Part shown: in pieces, positions 12,278 to 21,458 of the stretch
Layout of the letters: every line of letters starts with the position of its first letter
Position numbering within the stretch: the first letter of the stretch is position 1
Source: Ideonella_A sp963843805
Lineage (GTDB): Bacteria > Pseudomonadota > Gammaproteobacteria > Burkholderiales > Burkholderiaceae_C
Direction: 5' to 3'
Assembly: GCA_963843805.1 (NCBI GenBank)
Contig: CAWJLY010000005.1
Location: forward strand, 124,001-188,000
Length of the DNA: 64,000 nucleotides
Program-made: the position numbers and the translations under genes
The notes under the pieces: generated by a model
The model's database searches: none
Seen by the model: the letters and a program-made list of their open reading frames with translations, nothing else
What the model was told of the DNA's origin: nothing

Positions 12278-12529
12278 TCAGCCCCCAGTGACCGGCGGGA
12301 AAAATGCAACCTCGTCGCCGTCGGCGACGCTGGCTGATTCGGCACACATCGTCTGGTTCAGCGCGCTGCGCAATGTCTTGCCGCGGCCCAACGCCGCCGC
12401 ATGTCGAGGGCTTGCCTCGATCAGGCGGTCGCGCAGTTCGGCAATCGTGCCACCAGCGCCGAAGTCGACGGTCTCGGCAGCGCCGAGCAACTCGCGGATC
12501 GAGGCGAAATAACGGATCTGCAGCGTCAT
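12278..12529 (-). CDS. moaD: molybdopterin synthase sulphur carrier subunit
   Basis: A ubiquitin-fold protein whose C-terminal glycine carries the thiocarboxylate used by MoaE. It has 83 residues, begins MTLQIRYFASIREL and ends PPVTGG, with the required double glycine. The ATG overlaps the moeA stop (ATGA), which indicates translational coupling. It sits between moeA and moaE. Confidence 0.92.
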   Translation of the reverse strand: MTLQIRYFASIRELLGAAETVDFGAGGTIAELRDRLIEASPRHAAALGRGKTLRSALNQTMCAESASVADGDEVAFFPPVTGG

Positions 12530-13791
12530 GCCAGCCACTCGGCAAACGAGATGAAAGTGACCGTGTCACCGGGGCGGATGACCTGGCCTGGCGGGTTGTC
12601 GACGACACCGTCGCCCCACACAGCGGATGTCAACACACCCGAGCTCTGGTTCGCAAACAGGTCGAGCCCGCCATCGGCGTTACGCCGCACGCGCATGAAT
12701 TCGCGCCGCTTGTCGGGCCTGGGCCAATCGAAATCGGCGCGAGAGGCGGCGCTGCGCGGCTGCCAGTCGACCACACCCTGCAGGCGCAGCAGCAAAGGCC
12801 GGACCGCCAACAAGAACGTGATGAAGCTGGATACCGGATTGCCTGGCAAGCCGATGAACCAGGTCGGTGGATCGCCAGCGGCACCGTCGATCTGGCCGAA
12901 CGCCAGCGGCTTGCCGGGCTTGATCGCAATCTGCCAGAGATCGAGGCGGCCTTCGGCCTCGACTGCTGGTCTCAGATGATCTTCTTCGCCGACCGAAACG
13001 CCGCCGCTGGTGACAATCAGATCGTGACCCGCCGAGGCACTGCGCAGCGCCCTGCGGGTGGCGTCGAGCCGGTCGGGGACGATGCCGAGGTCGGTGCATT
13101 CGCAGCCGAATTGCTCGATCAGCGCGCGCAAGGTGTAGCGGTTGGAGTTGTAGATCGCGCCGGGACGCAAGGCTTGCCCGGGCATCACCAACTCGTCTCC
13201 AGTCGAGAACAGCGCCACTTTCGGGCGGCGCACGACCGTCAGCGTGGCCGCCCCTACCGAAGCGGCCAGGCCGAGCGCCTGCGGCGTCAAGCGATGGCCT
13301 GACCGCAAGACCTCAGCCCCCTTGCGTACATCCTCGCCCTGCAGCCGGATCCATTGGCCAGGTTCGGGTACCGCTGTGATCGATACCGACCCGTCGGCCT
13401 GCACCGCACACAACTCCTGCATGACCACCGCATCGGCGCCGGCCGGGATCTGCGCGCCGGTGAAGATGCGCGCCACCGTGCCGGGCTGCAGAGGTTGCGC
13501 GGGCTGCCCGGCGGGCACCCGCTGGCTGACCGGAAGCACCGCTCCAGCCTGCGGCACATCGGCACACCTCAGTGCATAACCGTCCATCGATGTGTTGTCG
13601 GCCGGTGGCACATCGAGCAGCGAAATGATCGGTTCAGCCAGCACCCTCCCCAGCGCATCGACTGCATCGATGCGCTGTCGCGCAGCCAACGGCCTGACCG
13701 GTTCAAGCAGGCGCTGCAGCGCGTCGTCGAGCGAGAGCATCGGCGCTCGCGCCGACATCGGCGTCGACAAGACCTTGGGGCTTGTATTCAT
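12526..13791 (-). CDS. moeA: molybdopterin molybdenumtransferase MoeA (copy 1)
   Basis: MoeA inserts molybdate into adenylated molybdopterin. Visible family motifs are PADNTSMDGYALR, RIFTGAQIPAGADAVVMQE, FSTGDEL, YNSNRYTL, VTSGGVSVGEEDHLR and FIGLPGNPVSSFITF. The open frame extends to 13836; ATG 13791 (MNTSPKVL) is preferred, giving 421 residues, though MLSLDDALQ at 13740 is possible. It overlaps the 3' end of mobB by 36-89 bases depending on the start. A second, clearly diverged MoeA lies at 27273-28571, so this genome carries paralogues. Confidence 0.92.
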   Translation of the reverse strand: MNTSPKVLSTPMSARAPMLSLDDALQRLLEPVRPLAARQRIDAVDALGRVLAEPIISLLDVPPADNTSMDGYALRCADVPQAGAVLPVSQRVPAGQPAQPLQPGTVARIFTGAQIPAGADAVVMQELCAVQADGSVSITAVPEPGQWIRLQGEDVRKGAEVLRSGHRLTPQALGLAASVGAATLTVVRRPKVALFSTGDELVMPGQALRPGAIYNSNRYTLRALIEQFGCECTDLGIVPDRLDATRRALRSASAGHDLIVTSGGVSVGEEDHLRPAVEAEGRLDLWQIAIKPGKPLAFGQIDGAAGDPPTWFIGLPGNPVSSFITFLLAVRPLLLRLQGVVDWQPRSAASRADFDWPRPDKRREFMRVRRNADGGLDLFANQSSGVLTSAVWGDGVVDNPPGQVIRPGDTVTFISFAEWLA

Positions 13792-14293
13792 ATCGCGCGG
13801 AGTTGCCGAGCAGGAAGTTGGCGATGCCGTCGACATCGTTCAGATCAAAGATCGGCAGCTGCGTGACGACGGGCAGTTGCAACACATTGTCGGTCGCGAC
13901 GGCGACCACGAAGGGGTCTTGCGGATAGCTGACCGGTTTGCCGAGGCTGGCCCGCCAGACTTCGATTTTCAACAGATCGGCATGTTTGAAACCTTCAACC
14001 AGTACCCAATCGCAATCGCACAGTTCGGCGATCAGCTGGTGAACCGTCGGCTCGACCGGCGAATCGAATTCGCGGATCTTGGCCATCCGGCGATTGGACG
14101 CAATCACGACCTCGAATGCACCGGCCTGCCGATGGCGCCAGGAGTCCTTGCCCTCGTGATCGATGTCGAACCGATGGTGGGCATGCTTGACAACCGAGAC
14201 CCGCTGGCCGGCCTGGCGCAAGCGAGCCACCAGTCGCTCGACCAGCGTGGTCTTGCCCGCCCCCGACCAGGCACTGAAACCGATGACATTCAT
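13703..14293 (-). CDS. mobB: molybdopterin-guanine dinucleotide biosynthesis adaptor MobB
   Basis: MobB is a GTP-binding accessory protein that helps MobA attach GMP to the molybdenum cofactor. It has 196 residues, with the P-loop FSAWSGAGKTTLVERL at the extreme N-terminus, VVKHAHHRFDIDHEGKDSWRH and the Walker-B-like WVLVEGFKHADL. It begins directly after the thrC stop (no gap) and its end overlaps moeA. Its partner mobA is in the second moco cluster at 26.6 kb. Confidence 0.92.
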   Translation of the reverse strand: MNVIGFSAWSGAGKTTLVERLVARLRQAGQRVSVVKHAHHRFDIDHEGKDSWRHRQAGAFEVVIASNRRMAKIREFDSPVEPTVHQLIAELCDCDWVLVEGFKHADLLKIEVWRASLGKPVSYPQDPFVVAVATDNVLQLPVVTQLPIFDLNDVDGIANFLLGNSARYEYKPQGLVDADVGASADALARRRAAAPA

Positions 14294-15724
14294 TCAGACA
14301 TTGTCGGCCAGATAAGATTTCACCTGATCGACATCGAGCGGCAAGACCTTGAATCGTTTGGGGAGTTGCTCGATGCCTTCGGTGGCTGCTGGACGAGCCG
14401 GCTCGCGGCCGGTCGCTTCGACGATGGTGGCGGCAAACTTGGCCGGCAGCGCGGTCTCGAGCACGATCATCGGCACCTCCGGATCGAGGTGTTCGCGGGC
14501 GACCTTCAAACCGTCGGCGGTGTGGGGGTCGACCATCAGGCGATAACGCTCCCAGGTGTCTCGGATCGTCGCCAGACGGTCGGCATGGCTGCTGTTGCCC
14601 GAGACAAAGCCATGCTCGACCAAGCGTCCGAGATCGTCCGCCGAGAGCGCAAACTCACCATGCCGCGCCAGTTCGTCGGTGAACAGCCGGCGCACGCTGA
14701 CGCCATCGCGGCGCAGCAGATCGAAGATGAAGCGTTCGAAATTCGAGGCCTTCGAGATGTCCATCGACGGGCTCGAAGTCTCGAAGGTTTCCGCAGCGCT
14801 CCGCACCCGGTAGCGACCGCTGCGGAAAAATTCGTCGAGCACCTTGTTCTCGTTGGTGGCGAGCACCAGCTTGTCGATCGGCAAGCCCATCATGCGGGCC
14901 ACATGGCCGGCGCAAATGTTGCCGAAATTGCCCGACGGCACGGCGAAACTGACCCGCTCGTCATTGCTGCGGGTGACCTGCAGGTAGCCGGCGAAATAGT
15001 AGACAACCTGGGCGAGCAAGCGGGCCCAGTTGATCGAATTGACGGTTCCGATGCGGTATCTGCGCTTGAATTCGAGATCGTTCGAGACCGCCTTGACGAT
15101 GTCCTGACAGTCGTCGAAGACGCCGTCGATCGCGATGTTGTGGATGTTCGGGTCCTGCAGGCTGAACATCTGCGCCTGCTGGAACGGGCTCATTCGCCCG
15201 GCCGGGCTCAGCATGAACACGTTGATGCCACGTTTGCCACGCATCGCGTGTTCGGCGGCGCTGCCGGTATCACCCGAGGTCGCGCCGAGAATGTTCAAGG
15301 TTTCGCCACGGCGCCCCAGTTCGTATTCGAACAGGTTGCCGAGCAACTGCATCGCGATGTCCTTGAAGGCGAGCGTGGGGCCGTTCGACAGTCCTTGCAG
15401 ATACAGCCCTGCCCCATCGTCAGGTTTGCCGTCGGCGCACAGGCGAGTCAGCGGTGTGATCTCGTCGGATCCGAAAATCGCCCGGGTGTAGGTACGAAGC
15501 GTCAACTGCCGCAAGTCGTCATGCGGGATGTCGTCGATGAACAGCGACAGGATCTCCAGCGCCAGGTCGGCATACGGCAAGCCACGCCAGCGCGCCAACG
15601 TCGCCGAATCGATCTGCGGGTAATACGCGGGCAGATAAAGCCCGCCATCGGGTGCCAGCCCCTCCAGCAGGATGTCGCTGAAGCCCCGCTGGATCGGATC
15701 GCCCCGCGTACTGATGTATTTCAA
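14294..15724 (-). CDS. thrC: threonine synthase
   Basis: A PLP enzyme that converts O-phosphohomoserine to threonine, the last step of the pathway. It has 476 residues, of the long bacterial type starting MKYISTRGD. The PLP lysine lies in LAFKDIAMQLLGN, with ILGATSGDTGSAAEHA and the phosphate-binding VPSGNFGNICAGH. Its ATG overlaps the hom stop (ATGA), so hom and thrC are translationally coupled. thrB (homoserine kinase) is not adjacent. Confidence 0.96.
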   Translation of the reverse strand: MKYISTRGDPIQRGFSDILLEGLAPDGGLYLPAYYPQIDSATLARWRGLPYADLALEILSLFIDDIPHDDLRQLTLRTYTRAIFGSDEITPLTRLCADGKPDDGAGLYLQGLSNGPTLAFKDIAMQLLGNLFEYELGRRGETLNILGATSGDTGSAAEHAMRGKRGINVFMLSPAGRMSPFQQAQMFSLQDPNIHNIAIDGVFDDCQDIVKAVSNDLEFKRRYRIGTVNSINWARLLAQVVYYFAGYLQVTRSNDERVSFAVPSGNFGNICAGHVARMMGLPIDKLVLATNENKVLDEFFRSGRYRVRSAAETFETSSPSMDISKASNFERFIFDLLRRDGVSVRRLFTDELARHGEFALSADDLGRLVEHGFVSGNSSHADRLATIRDTWERYRLMVDPHTADGLKVAREHLDPEVPMIVLETALPAKFAATIVEATGREPARPAATEGIEQLPKRFKVLPLDVDQVKSYLADNV

Positions 15725-17046
15725 TTGAGCTCTTCCTTGCGGATGCGAACGATCGGCGCCAGCACGGTCGGCAAGGCTTGCATCTGGGCGATGGCGCGGT
15801 TCATGTCGCCTTCGACGGTGTCGTGAGTCAGGATGATGACGTCGGTCTGCGCCTCGCCTTCGGCCGACTCGCGCTGCAGCAGCGCATCGATCGAGATGCC
15901 GGCTTCGGCCAGGATTCCGGTGATCTTGGCCAGCACACCGGCCTGGTCGGCGACCTGCAGGCGCAGATAGAAGGCGGTCACCACGTCGACCATCGGCAGA
16001 ATCGGGGTGCTCGACATCGAGTCCGGCTGGAACGCAAGGTGCGGCACTCGGTGGTGCGGATCGGCGGTATGCAAGCGGGTGATATCGACCAGATCGGCGA
16101 CCACCGCTGACGCCGTCGGCTCGGAGCCGGCGCCCTTGCCGTAATAAAGCGTCGTGCCGACCGCATCGCCCTGCACCACGACGGCATTCATCGCCCCCTC
16201 GACATTGGCGATCAGCCGCTTCGCCGGCACCAGCGTCGGATGCACACGCAGCTCGATCCCGCTGGTTCCGTCCTTCAATTGGCGCCGCTTGGTGATGCCG
16301 AGCAGCTTGATGCGATAGCCGAGCTGCTCTGCATACCGGATATCTGCGCCTTGCAGCGAAGAAATACCCTCGACGAACGCCCGCTCGAACTGCACCGGCA
16401 CGCCGAAGGCAATCGCGCTCATCAGCGTCACCTTGTGCGCCGCATCGACTCCCTCGATATCGAAGGTCGGGTCGGACTCGGCATAACCGAGACGCTGCGC
16501 CTCTTTGAGGACAACCGCGAAATCGAGCCCCTTGTCACGCATCTCCGACAAAATGAAATTGGTCGTGCCGTTGATGATGCCGGCGATCCAGTCGATGCGG
16601 TTGGCGGTCAGCCCTTCGCGAAGCGCCTTGATGATCGGAATGCCGCCGGCGACGGCGGCCTCGAATGCAACCATCACCCCCTTGTCGTGCGCAGCGGCGA
16701 AGATTTCAGTGCCATGCACCGCGAGCAACGCCTTGTTGGCGGTGACCACATGTTTGCCGGCGGCAATCGCCTCCATCACCAGCGCCTTGGCAATGCCGTA
16801 GCCGCCGATCAATTCGATCACGATATCGATGTCGGGGTTGGCAATCACCGCACGCGCGTCGGCCACTACCTGGACACCGTCGCCGACCACCTCGCGCGCC
16901 CGCGCCGTGTCGAGGTCGGCGACCATCGTGATGACGATGCCGCGACCCGCGCGTCGTTGGATTTCTTCCTGATTGCGGCGCAGCACCTTGAAGGTGCCGG
17001 TGCCGACGGTGCCGATGCCGAGCAGGCCGACCTGGATGGGTTTCAT
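15721..17046 (-). CDS. hom: homoserine dehydrogenase
   Basis: It reduces aspartate semialdehyde to homoserine with NAD(P)H, feeding threonine and methionine. It has 441 residues: the Rossmann fold with VGLLGIGTVGTGTFKVL at the N-terminus, a catalytic domain with NGTTNFIL and GVDAAHKVTLMSAIAFG, and a C-terminal ACT domain (ADQAGVLAKITGILAEAGIS, about 355-375) expected to bind threonine for feedback inhibition. It is a single-function enzyme, not fused to aspartokinase. It follows alaA with a 79-base gap. Confidence 0.96.
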   Translation of the reverse strand: MKPIQVGLLGIGTVGTGTFKVLRRNQEEIQRRAGRGIVITMVADLDTARAREVVGDGVQVVADARAVIANPDIDIVIELIGGYGIAKALVMEAIAAGKHVVTANKALLAVHGTEIFAAAHDKGVMVAFEAAVAGGIPIIKALREGLTANRIDWIAGIINGTTNFILSEMRDKGLDFAVVLKEAQRLGYAESDPTFDIEGVDAAHKVTLMSAIAFGVPVQFERAFVEGISSLQGADIRYAEQLGYRIKLLGITKRRQLKDGTSGIELRVHPTLVPAKRLIANVEGAMNAVVVQGDAVGTTLYYGKGAGSEPTASAVVADLVDITRLHTADPHHRVPHLAFQPDSMSSTPILPMVDVVTAFYLRLQVADQAGVLAKITGILAEAGISIDALLQRESAEGEAQTDVIILTHDTVEGDMNRAIAQMQALPTVLAPIVRIRKEELN

Positions 17047-17125
17047 GGGGATCGGAACGCTGTTGCCAGCATCCTCGCTAGAACGTCAGAGGAATCACTG
17101 ACAGGCCATCGGGTGGCCTGTCCGG

Positions 17126-18352
17126 CTATTGCGCGTGTCGCTTGCGGTAGTTGTCGAGGAAGCGCGCAATCCGCCCGATGGCTTCGTGAAGATCGTCCAC
17201 GCTGGGCAGGAAAACGATCCTGAAATGGTCGGGCGAGCGCCAGTTGAAACCAGTGCCCTGCACGATCAATACCTTTTCTTCTGCCAGCAACTCATAGGCA
17301 AAACGCTGGTCGTCGACGATCGGATACATCGTCGGGTCGAGCTTGGGAAACATGTATAGCGCCGCTTTCGGCTTGACCACCGAAACCCCGGGAATCTGCA
17401 TCAGCAAATCGTAGGCCAGATCGCGTTGATGGCAAAGCCGCCCGCCGGGCGCAACCAGGTCCTTGATGCTCTGGTAACCGCCCAGCGCGGTCTGGATGGC
17501 GAGCTGGCCGGGGGTGTTCGAGCACAGCCGCATCGAGGCCAACATGTTCAGTCCGACGATGTAATCGCCGGCGTGACGCTTTTCGCCCGACACCACCATC
17601 CAGCCTGCCCGGTAGCCACACGAGCGGTAGTTCTTGCTCAGGCCGTTGAAGGTCACACACAACACGTCGCTTGCCAGCGCGGCAATGCTGGTGTGAACCT
17701 CGCCGTCGTACAGGGTCTTGTCGTAGATCTCGTCGGCGAAAATGATCAGCTGGAATTCACGCGCCAGCTCGACAATCTGCTGCAACACCGGCTCGGGATA
17801 CAAGGCACCCGTCGGGTTGTTCGGATTGATGATCACGATACCTTTGGTCGACGGCTTGATCTTCGAGCGGATGTCGGCGATGTCGGGCATCCAGCCGCTT
17901 TCTTCGTCGCACAGGTAATGCACCGGATTGCCGCCTGCCAGCGCCACTGATGCGGTCCATAACGGATAGTCCGGCGCCGGCACCAGGATCTCGTCGCCAT
18001 TGTTGAGCAGCGCGTGCATGCTCATCGTGATCAGTTCGGAGGCACCGTTGCCCAGATAGACGTCATCGACAGTGACCGCCGCGACGTTTTTCTGCTGCAT
18101 GTAGTGCACCACCGCCTTGCGCGGCGCAAACAATCCCTTGCTGTCGGTATAGCCGGCGGCGTCGGGCAGATTGCGGATCATGTCCTGCACGATCTCGTCC
18201 GGTGGTTCAAGGCCGAATACTGCCAGATTGCCGATATTGAGCTGGATGATCTTGTGCCCTTCATCCTGCATCTGGCGTGCCTTGTCGAGCACGGGTCCGC
18301 GGATGTCGTAACAGACGTTGGCGAGCTTGCTCGACTTGACGATGGGTTTCAC
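17126..18352 (-). CDS. alaA: alanine-synthesising aminotransferase (AlaA type)
   Basis: A class I PLP aminotransferase, closest in its N-terminus (KSSKLANVCYDIRGPVL) to glutamate-pyruvate aminotransferase AlaA. It has 408 residues. The PLP lysine lies in FNGLSKNYRSCGYRAGW, with NPNNPTGALYP and FADEIYDK. The open frame begins at 18388, but GTG 18352 (MKPIVKSSK) has a well-placed GGAG and matches the family start. Placement just before hom-thrC is common in Burkholderiales. Substrate preference is inferred from the family. Confidence 0.9.
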   Translation of the reverse strand: MKPIVKSSKLANVCYDIRGPVLDKARQMQDEGHKIIQLNIGNLAVFGLEPPDEIVQDMIRNLPDAAGYTDSKGLFAPRKAVVHYMQQKNVAAVTVDDVYLGNGASELITMSMHALLNNGDEILVPAPDYPLWTASVALAGGNPVHYLCDEESGWMPDIADIRSKIKPSTKGIVIINPNNPTGALYPEPVLQQIVELAREFQLIIFADEIYDKTLYDGEVHTSIAALASDVLCVTFNGLSKNYRSCGYRAGWMVVSGEKRHAGDYIVGLNMLASMRLCSNTPGQLAIQTALGGYQSIKDLVAPGGRLCHQRDLAYDLLMQIPGVSVVKPKAALYMFPKLDPTMYPIVDDQRFAYELLAEEKVLIVQGTGFNWRSPDHFRIVFLPSVDDLHEAIGRIARFLDNYRKRHAQ

Positions 18353-18457
18353 GCGTGATCTCCGCCGAGGGCCTGCCTCGTCGCACAAAACCTATAATTT
18401 TAGCCTCAGGCTCCTGGCCTCAAACCGGCACACCGGCCCTTGCGGCTGCGAATTCTC

Positions 18458-18859
18458 TTGAAACTCCAAGCTGATCGAATCGACGGACAAAACGCCATCG
18501 CTCGCCACGGGCCCGACGGCGTGATCGTCAACGGCGTCGAATACACACAAAGCGTGATCGTGCCATGGCAAGGCGAGGTGGCGCGCTGGTTGGTTGACGA
18601 TCCGATGATGCTGCAAGCCGATCACTTTGCGCCGCTGATCGAAATGCGGCCGCAGGTGGTGATATTCGGCAGCGGGCCGACGTTGCGCTTTCCGCCTGCC
18701 GGCGTGTTGGCGGGCCTGATGGCCGCTCGCATCGGTTTCGAGACCATGGACAGTGCAGCCGCATGCCGGACCTACAACGTGTTGTTGGCCGAAGGACGCA
18801 GCGTGGTCGCTGCGCTGCTGTTCGGCACAGTTCGACCGGCCGGCCAGCCACCGCGCTGA
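18458..18859 (+). CDS. Mth938-like (DUF498) domain protein
   Basis: A small protein of 133 residues from the Mth938/DUF498 family, whose function is not settled; a human member (NDUFAF3) helps assemble complex I. Seen: GVIVNGVEYTQSVIVPW, VVIFGSGPTLRFPP, and the family C-terminal motif MDSAAACRTYNVLLAEGR. TTG 18458 (MKLQADRIDG) fits the usual start; TTG 18440 is also in frame. It is divergent from alaA and lies 51 bases upstream of bcp. Confidence 0.85.
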   Translation: MKLQADRIDGQNAIARHGPDGVIVNGVEYTQSVIVPWQGEVARWLVDDPMMLQADHFAPLIEMRPQVVIFGSGPTLRFPPAGVLAGLMAARIGFETMDSAAACRTYNVLLAEGRSVVAALLFGTVRPAGQPPR

Positions 18860-18910
18860 CCTTATAATCGTCGGCTACGCGTTTGCGGACGCAACCACAC
18901 AGAATAGCTC

Positions 18911-19378
18911 ATGACGCCAGCTCTCGATAAACCGCTGCCAGATTTTGAAGCGCTCGCCACCAACGGTGTGAAATTTACGCCTCAAAGCTACCTGGGACAA
19001 ACCGTCGTTCTGTATTTTTATCCGAAGGACAACACACCCGGTTGCACCACCGAGGCGATGCAGTTCCGGGATCACCACAAGGAATTCGTCAAGGCCGGCG
19101 CCGTCGTCTTCGGCGTCTCGCGCGACAACATGGCCTCGCATGACAAATTCAGGCAGAACCTCGAACTGCCGTTCGAATTGATCGCCGATACCGAAGAAAA
19201 GCTTTGCCACATGTTTGGCGTGGTCAAGAACAAGATCATGTACGGCAAGAAAGTCAAGGGTATCGAGCGCAGCACCTTTCTGATCGATTCATCCGGAACG
19301 CTTCGTGCCGAATGGCGCGGCCTCAAGGTCGCTGGTCATGTCGAGGAAGTGCTCAAGACCGTCAAGACACTCAAATAA
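18911..19378 (+). CDS. bcp: thioredoxin-dependent peroxiredoxin (Bcp/PrxQ type)
   Basis: It reduces hydrogen peroxide and organic peroxides in the cytoplasm. It has 155 residues, with the peroxidatic cysteine in KDNTPGCTTEAMQFRDH (about residue 45), FGVSRDNMASHDKF and RSTFLIDSSGTLRAEW. The resolving cysteine that E. coli Bcp has five residues after the peroxidatic one is absent (an alanine-methionine stretch is there); another cysteine is present in EEKLCHMFG. It may therefore be a one-cysteine or differently resolved enzyme. Confidence 0.93.
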   Translation: MTPALDKPLPDFEALATNGVKFTPQSYLGQTVVLYFYPKDNTPGCTTEAMQFRDHHKEFVKAGAVVFGVSRDNMASHDKFRQNLELPFELIADTEEKLCHMFGVVKNKIMYGKKVKGIERSTFLIDSSGTLRAEWRGLKVAGHVEEVLKTVKTLK

Positions 19379-19492
19379 TCGGCTGCCGAGCGTCAGCGTG
19401 CGGCAACGACTGCCGCATCGGCACCCGAGTGCTTGACGTGGCATGTGCATAATGGTCCATGCCCGTCGCTCGCAACGCGCAAACTCCCTCTC

Positions 19493-19521
19493 AGCCGCCC
19501 GGGCAACCGTGCGGCTTTTTT
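19493..19521 (+). terminator. hairpin plus T-run in the bcp-phoH gap
   Basis: AGCCGC (19493-19498) pairs with GCGGCT (19511-19516), followed by a run of T to 19521. It has the form of a Rho-independent terminator. It lies 114 bases after bcp and only 28 bases before the phoH ATG, so it could end bcp transcripts, act as an attenuator in the phoH leader, or end a short RNA from the interval. Confidence 0.5.
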
Positions 19522-19549
19522 GTTGCCATCACGCCCTAAGAACCGACAC

Positions 19550-21247
19550 ATGCCATTGCCCAAGCCGCCTGCCAAACGCGCCGCATTACTGAGCGCTGCC
19601 GATTTCGACTCACAGGCTGCCGCCAAGACGGGCAAGAAAAATCAGAAATTGCGGGCTGTCGCGGAGACTTCGCTGTCCGACACGATCGAATTGTTCGATC
19701 CCGCTGCCGAGCCCGTTGCACCGGCTGGCGACAGCGTCGTCGCCTCGCATCGCTCGCCAACCGTCGCCGTCGAACGGCCTGCTGTGTCGAGCGTACCGGT
19801 GCCACCTGCCGCCCCGGCGCGCAGCAAGCGAAAACAGCGCGGCGCCGGCCCGGCCAAGCTGTTTGTTCTGGATACCAATGTGCTGATGCACGATCCGATG
19901 AGCCTGTTCAGGTTCGAAGAACACGACATCTATCTGCCGATGATCACGCTCGAGGAACTCGACGGTCACAAGAAGGGCATGACCGAAGTGGCGCGCAATG
20001 CGCGACAGGTGAGTCGCGACCTCGACGCGCTGGCCGCCAGCCTCGAGAACGGCGACAGCAAGGGGCTGGTCGAAGGCCTGCCCCTGGATGCGACCGGGCA
20101 TCGGGAAGCTGCGGGGCGGCTGTTTTTCCAGACCGGTCTGATCGACGTCAGCCTTCCGCAAGGGCTGCCCCAAGGCAAGGCCGACAACCAGATACTCGGC
20201 GTCGTCCAAGCCTTGCGCCAGCAACAAGCCGGGCGCGATGTGGTGTTGGTGTCCAAGGACATCAACATGCGGATCAAGGCCCGCGCGCTCGGCCTGCCGA
20301 CCGAAGACTATTTCAACGACAAGACGCTCGAAGACGGCGACCTGCTGTACACCGGCACACTTGCCTTGCCGGCCGACTTCTGGGATCGCCATGGCAAGAC
20401 GATGGAGAGCTGGAACCAGGGCGGCTACACCTTCTACCGCATCAGCGGGCCGCTGGTGCCGGTGCTGCTGATCAACCAGTTCGTCTATCTGGAAGCGCCT
20501 GGCGCTGCCCCGCTGTTTGCCAAGGTGGTCGAGATCACCGGCAAGACCGCCGTTCTGCGCACGTTGCGCGAATACGCCAATCCGAAACATGCCGTCTGGG
20601 GAGTCACCGCACGCAACCGCGAGCAGAATTTTGCGCTGAACCTGCTGATGGATCCGGATTGCGACTTCATCACGTTGACCGGCACGGCCGGCACCGGCAA
20701 GACCTTGCTGACCCTGGCAGCCGGTTTGAGCCAGGTGATGGACGACCGGCGCTACACCGAGATCATCGTGACCCGCGTCACCGTTCCGGTCGGCGAGGAC
20801 ATCGGCTTTCTGCCGGGTACCGAAGAAGAGAAGATGGGCCCTTGGATGGGCGCACTCGATGACAATCTCGAAGTGCTGGCCAAGACCGACGGCGCCGCCG
20901 GTGAATGGGGCCGTGCGGCAACCAATGATCTGGTGCGCAGCAAGATCAAGATCAAGAGCCTGAACTTCATGCGCGGGCGAACTTTCCTGAACAAGTTTCT
21001 GATCATCGACGAGGCGCAGAACCTGACGCCCAAGCAGATGAAGACGCTGGTGACCCGCGCCGGCCCGGGAACGAAGATCGTCTGCCTGGGCAACCTGGCG
21101 CAGATCGATACACCCTACCTGACCGAAGGCAGTTCCGGGCTGACCTATGCGGTCGATCGTTTCAAGGGCTGGCCGCATTCCGGCCACATCATGCTGGCGC
21201 GCGGCGAGCGATCACGGCTGGCCGATTTTGCCAGCGAGGTGTTGTAG
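19550..21247 (+). CDS. phoH: PhoH family ATPase with N-terminal PIN domain
   Basis: This family joins a PIN-type RNase domain to a PhoH P-loop ATPase (PhoH2-like) and is thought to act on RNA. It has 565 residues from ATG 19550. An N-terminal disordered part (about 1-100) is followed by the PIN domain with KLFVLDTNVLMHDP and LVSKDINMRIKARALG. The PhoH domain carries Walker A LTGTAGTGKTLLTLA, VTRVTVPVGEDIGFLPG, and Walker B FLIIDEAQNLTPKQMK. The frame is open upstream to 19433 but homology and start context favour 19550. A toxin-like activity is known in related PhoH2 proteins; here no antitoxin gene is apparent. Confidence 0.92.
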   Translation: MPLPKPPAKRAALLSAADFDSQAAAKTGKKNQKLRAVAETSLSDTIELFDPAAEPVAPAGDSVVASHRSPTVAVERPAVSSVPVPPAAPARSKRKQRGAGPAKLFVLDTNVLMHDPMSLFRFEEHDIYLPMITLEELDGHKKGMTEVARNARQVSRDLDALAASLENGDSKGLVEGLPLDATGHREAAGRLFFQTGLIDVSLPQGLPQGKADNQILGVVQALRQQQAGRDVVLVSKDINMRIKARALGLPTEDYFNDKTLEDGDLLYTGTLALPADFWDRHGKTMESWNQGGYTFYRISGPLVPVLLINQFVYLEAPGAAPLFAKVVEITGKTAVLRTLREYANPKHAVWGVTARNREQNFALNLLMDPDCDFITLTGTAGTGKTLLTLAAGLSQVMDDRRYTEIIVTRVTVPVGEDIGFLPGTEEEKMGPWMGALDDNLEVLAKTDGAAGEWGRAATNDLVRSKIKIKSLNFMRGRTFLNKFLIIDEAQNLTPKQMKTLVTRAGPGTKIVCLGNLAQIDTPYLTEGSSGLTYAVDRFKGWPHSGHIMLARGERSRLADFASEVL

Positions 21248-21310
21248 ACCGATGGGCTGTAGCGATGCCTGACGTGATCAGCCTGCAACGCCGTCACCCA
21301 TGATCCGGAT

Positions 21311-21458
21311 TTGCAGCGAACGGCTGCATCAACGTTGCACATCGTCGTCGAAAGCCTGCGCGTTGAAATCGCGCCCGAGAAATTCGCGAACCCGATCGGC
21401 CGGCTGGCGCTGGCGGCCGTTGGCCAGCGAGCGGTCTTCAAATACCGCGATCGCAGCT
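21311..21458 (+). pseudogene. possible remnant of a HipA-like protein N-terminus
   Basis: The interval 21248-21569 has no intact gene. On the plus strand one short frame reads LRVEIAPEKFANPIGRLALA followed by GQRAVFKY, which resembles the beginning of HipA-type serine kinases (V-G-x-L-x-L ... F-x-Y). After about 21458 the resemblance ends in that frame. Another plus frame (about 21459-21545) reads SANASAVGDQAIVSRVASAF and could be a further eroded part. The resemblance is from memory and weak; it may be chance coding potential. Confidence 0.3.

Noticed and set aside
13592..15826. 744-codon plus-strand open frame opposite mobB and thrC
   Set aside because: Antisense shadow of three well-identified genes.
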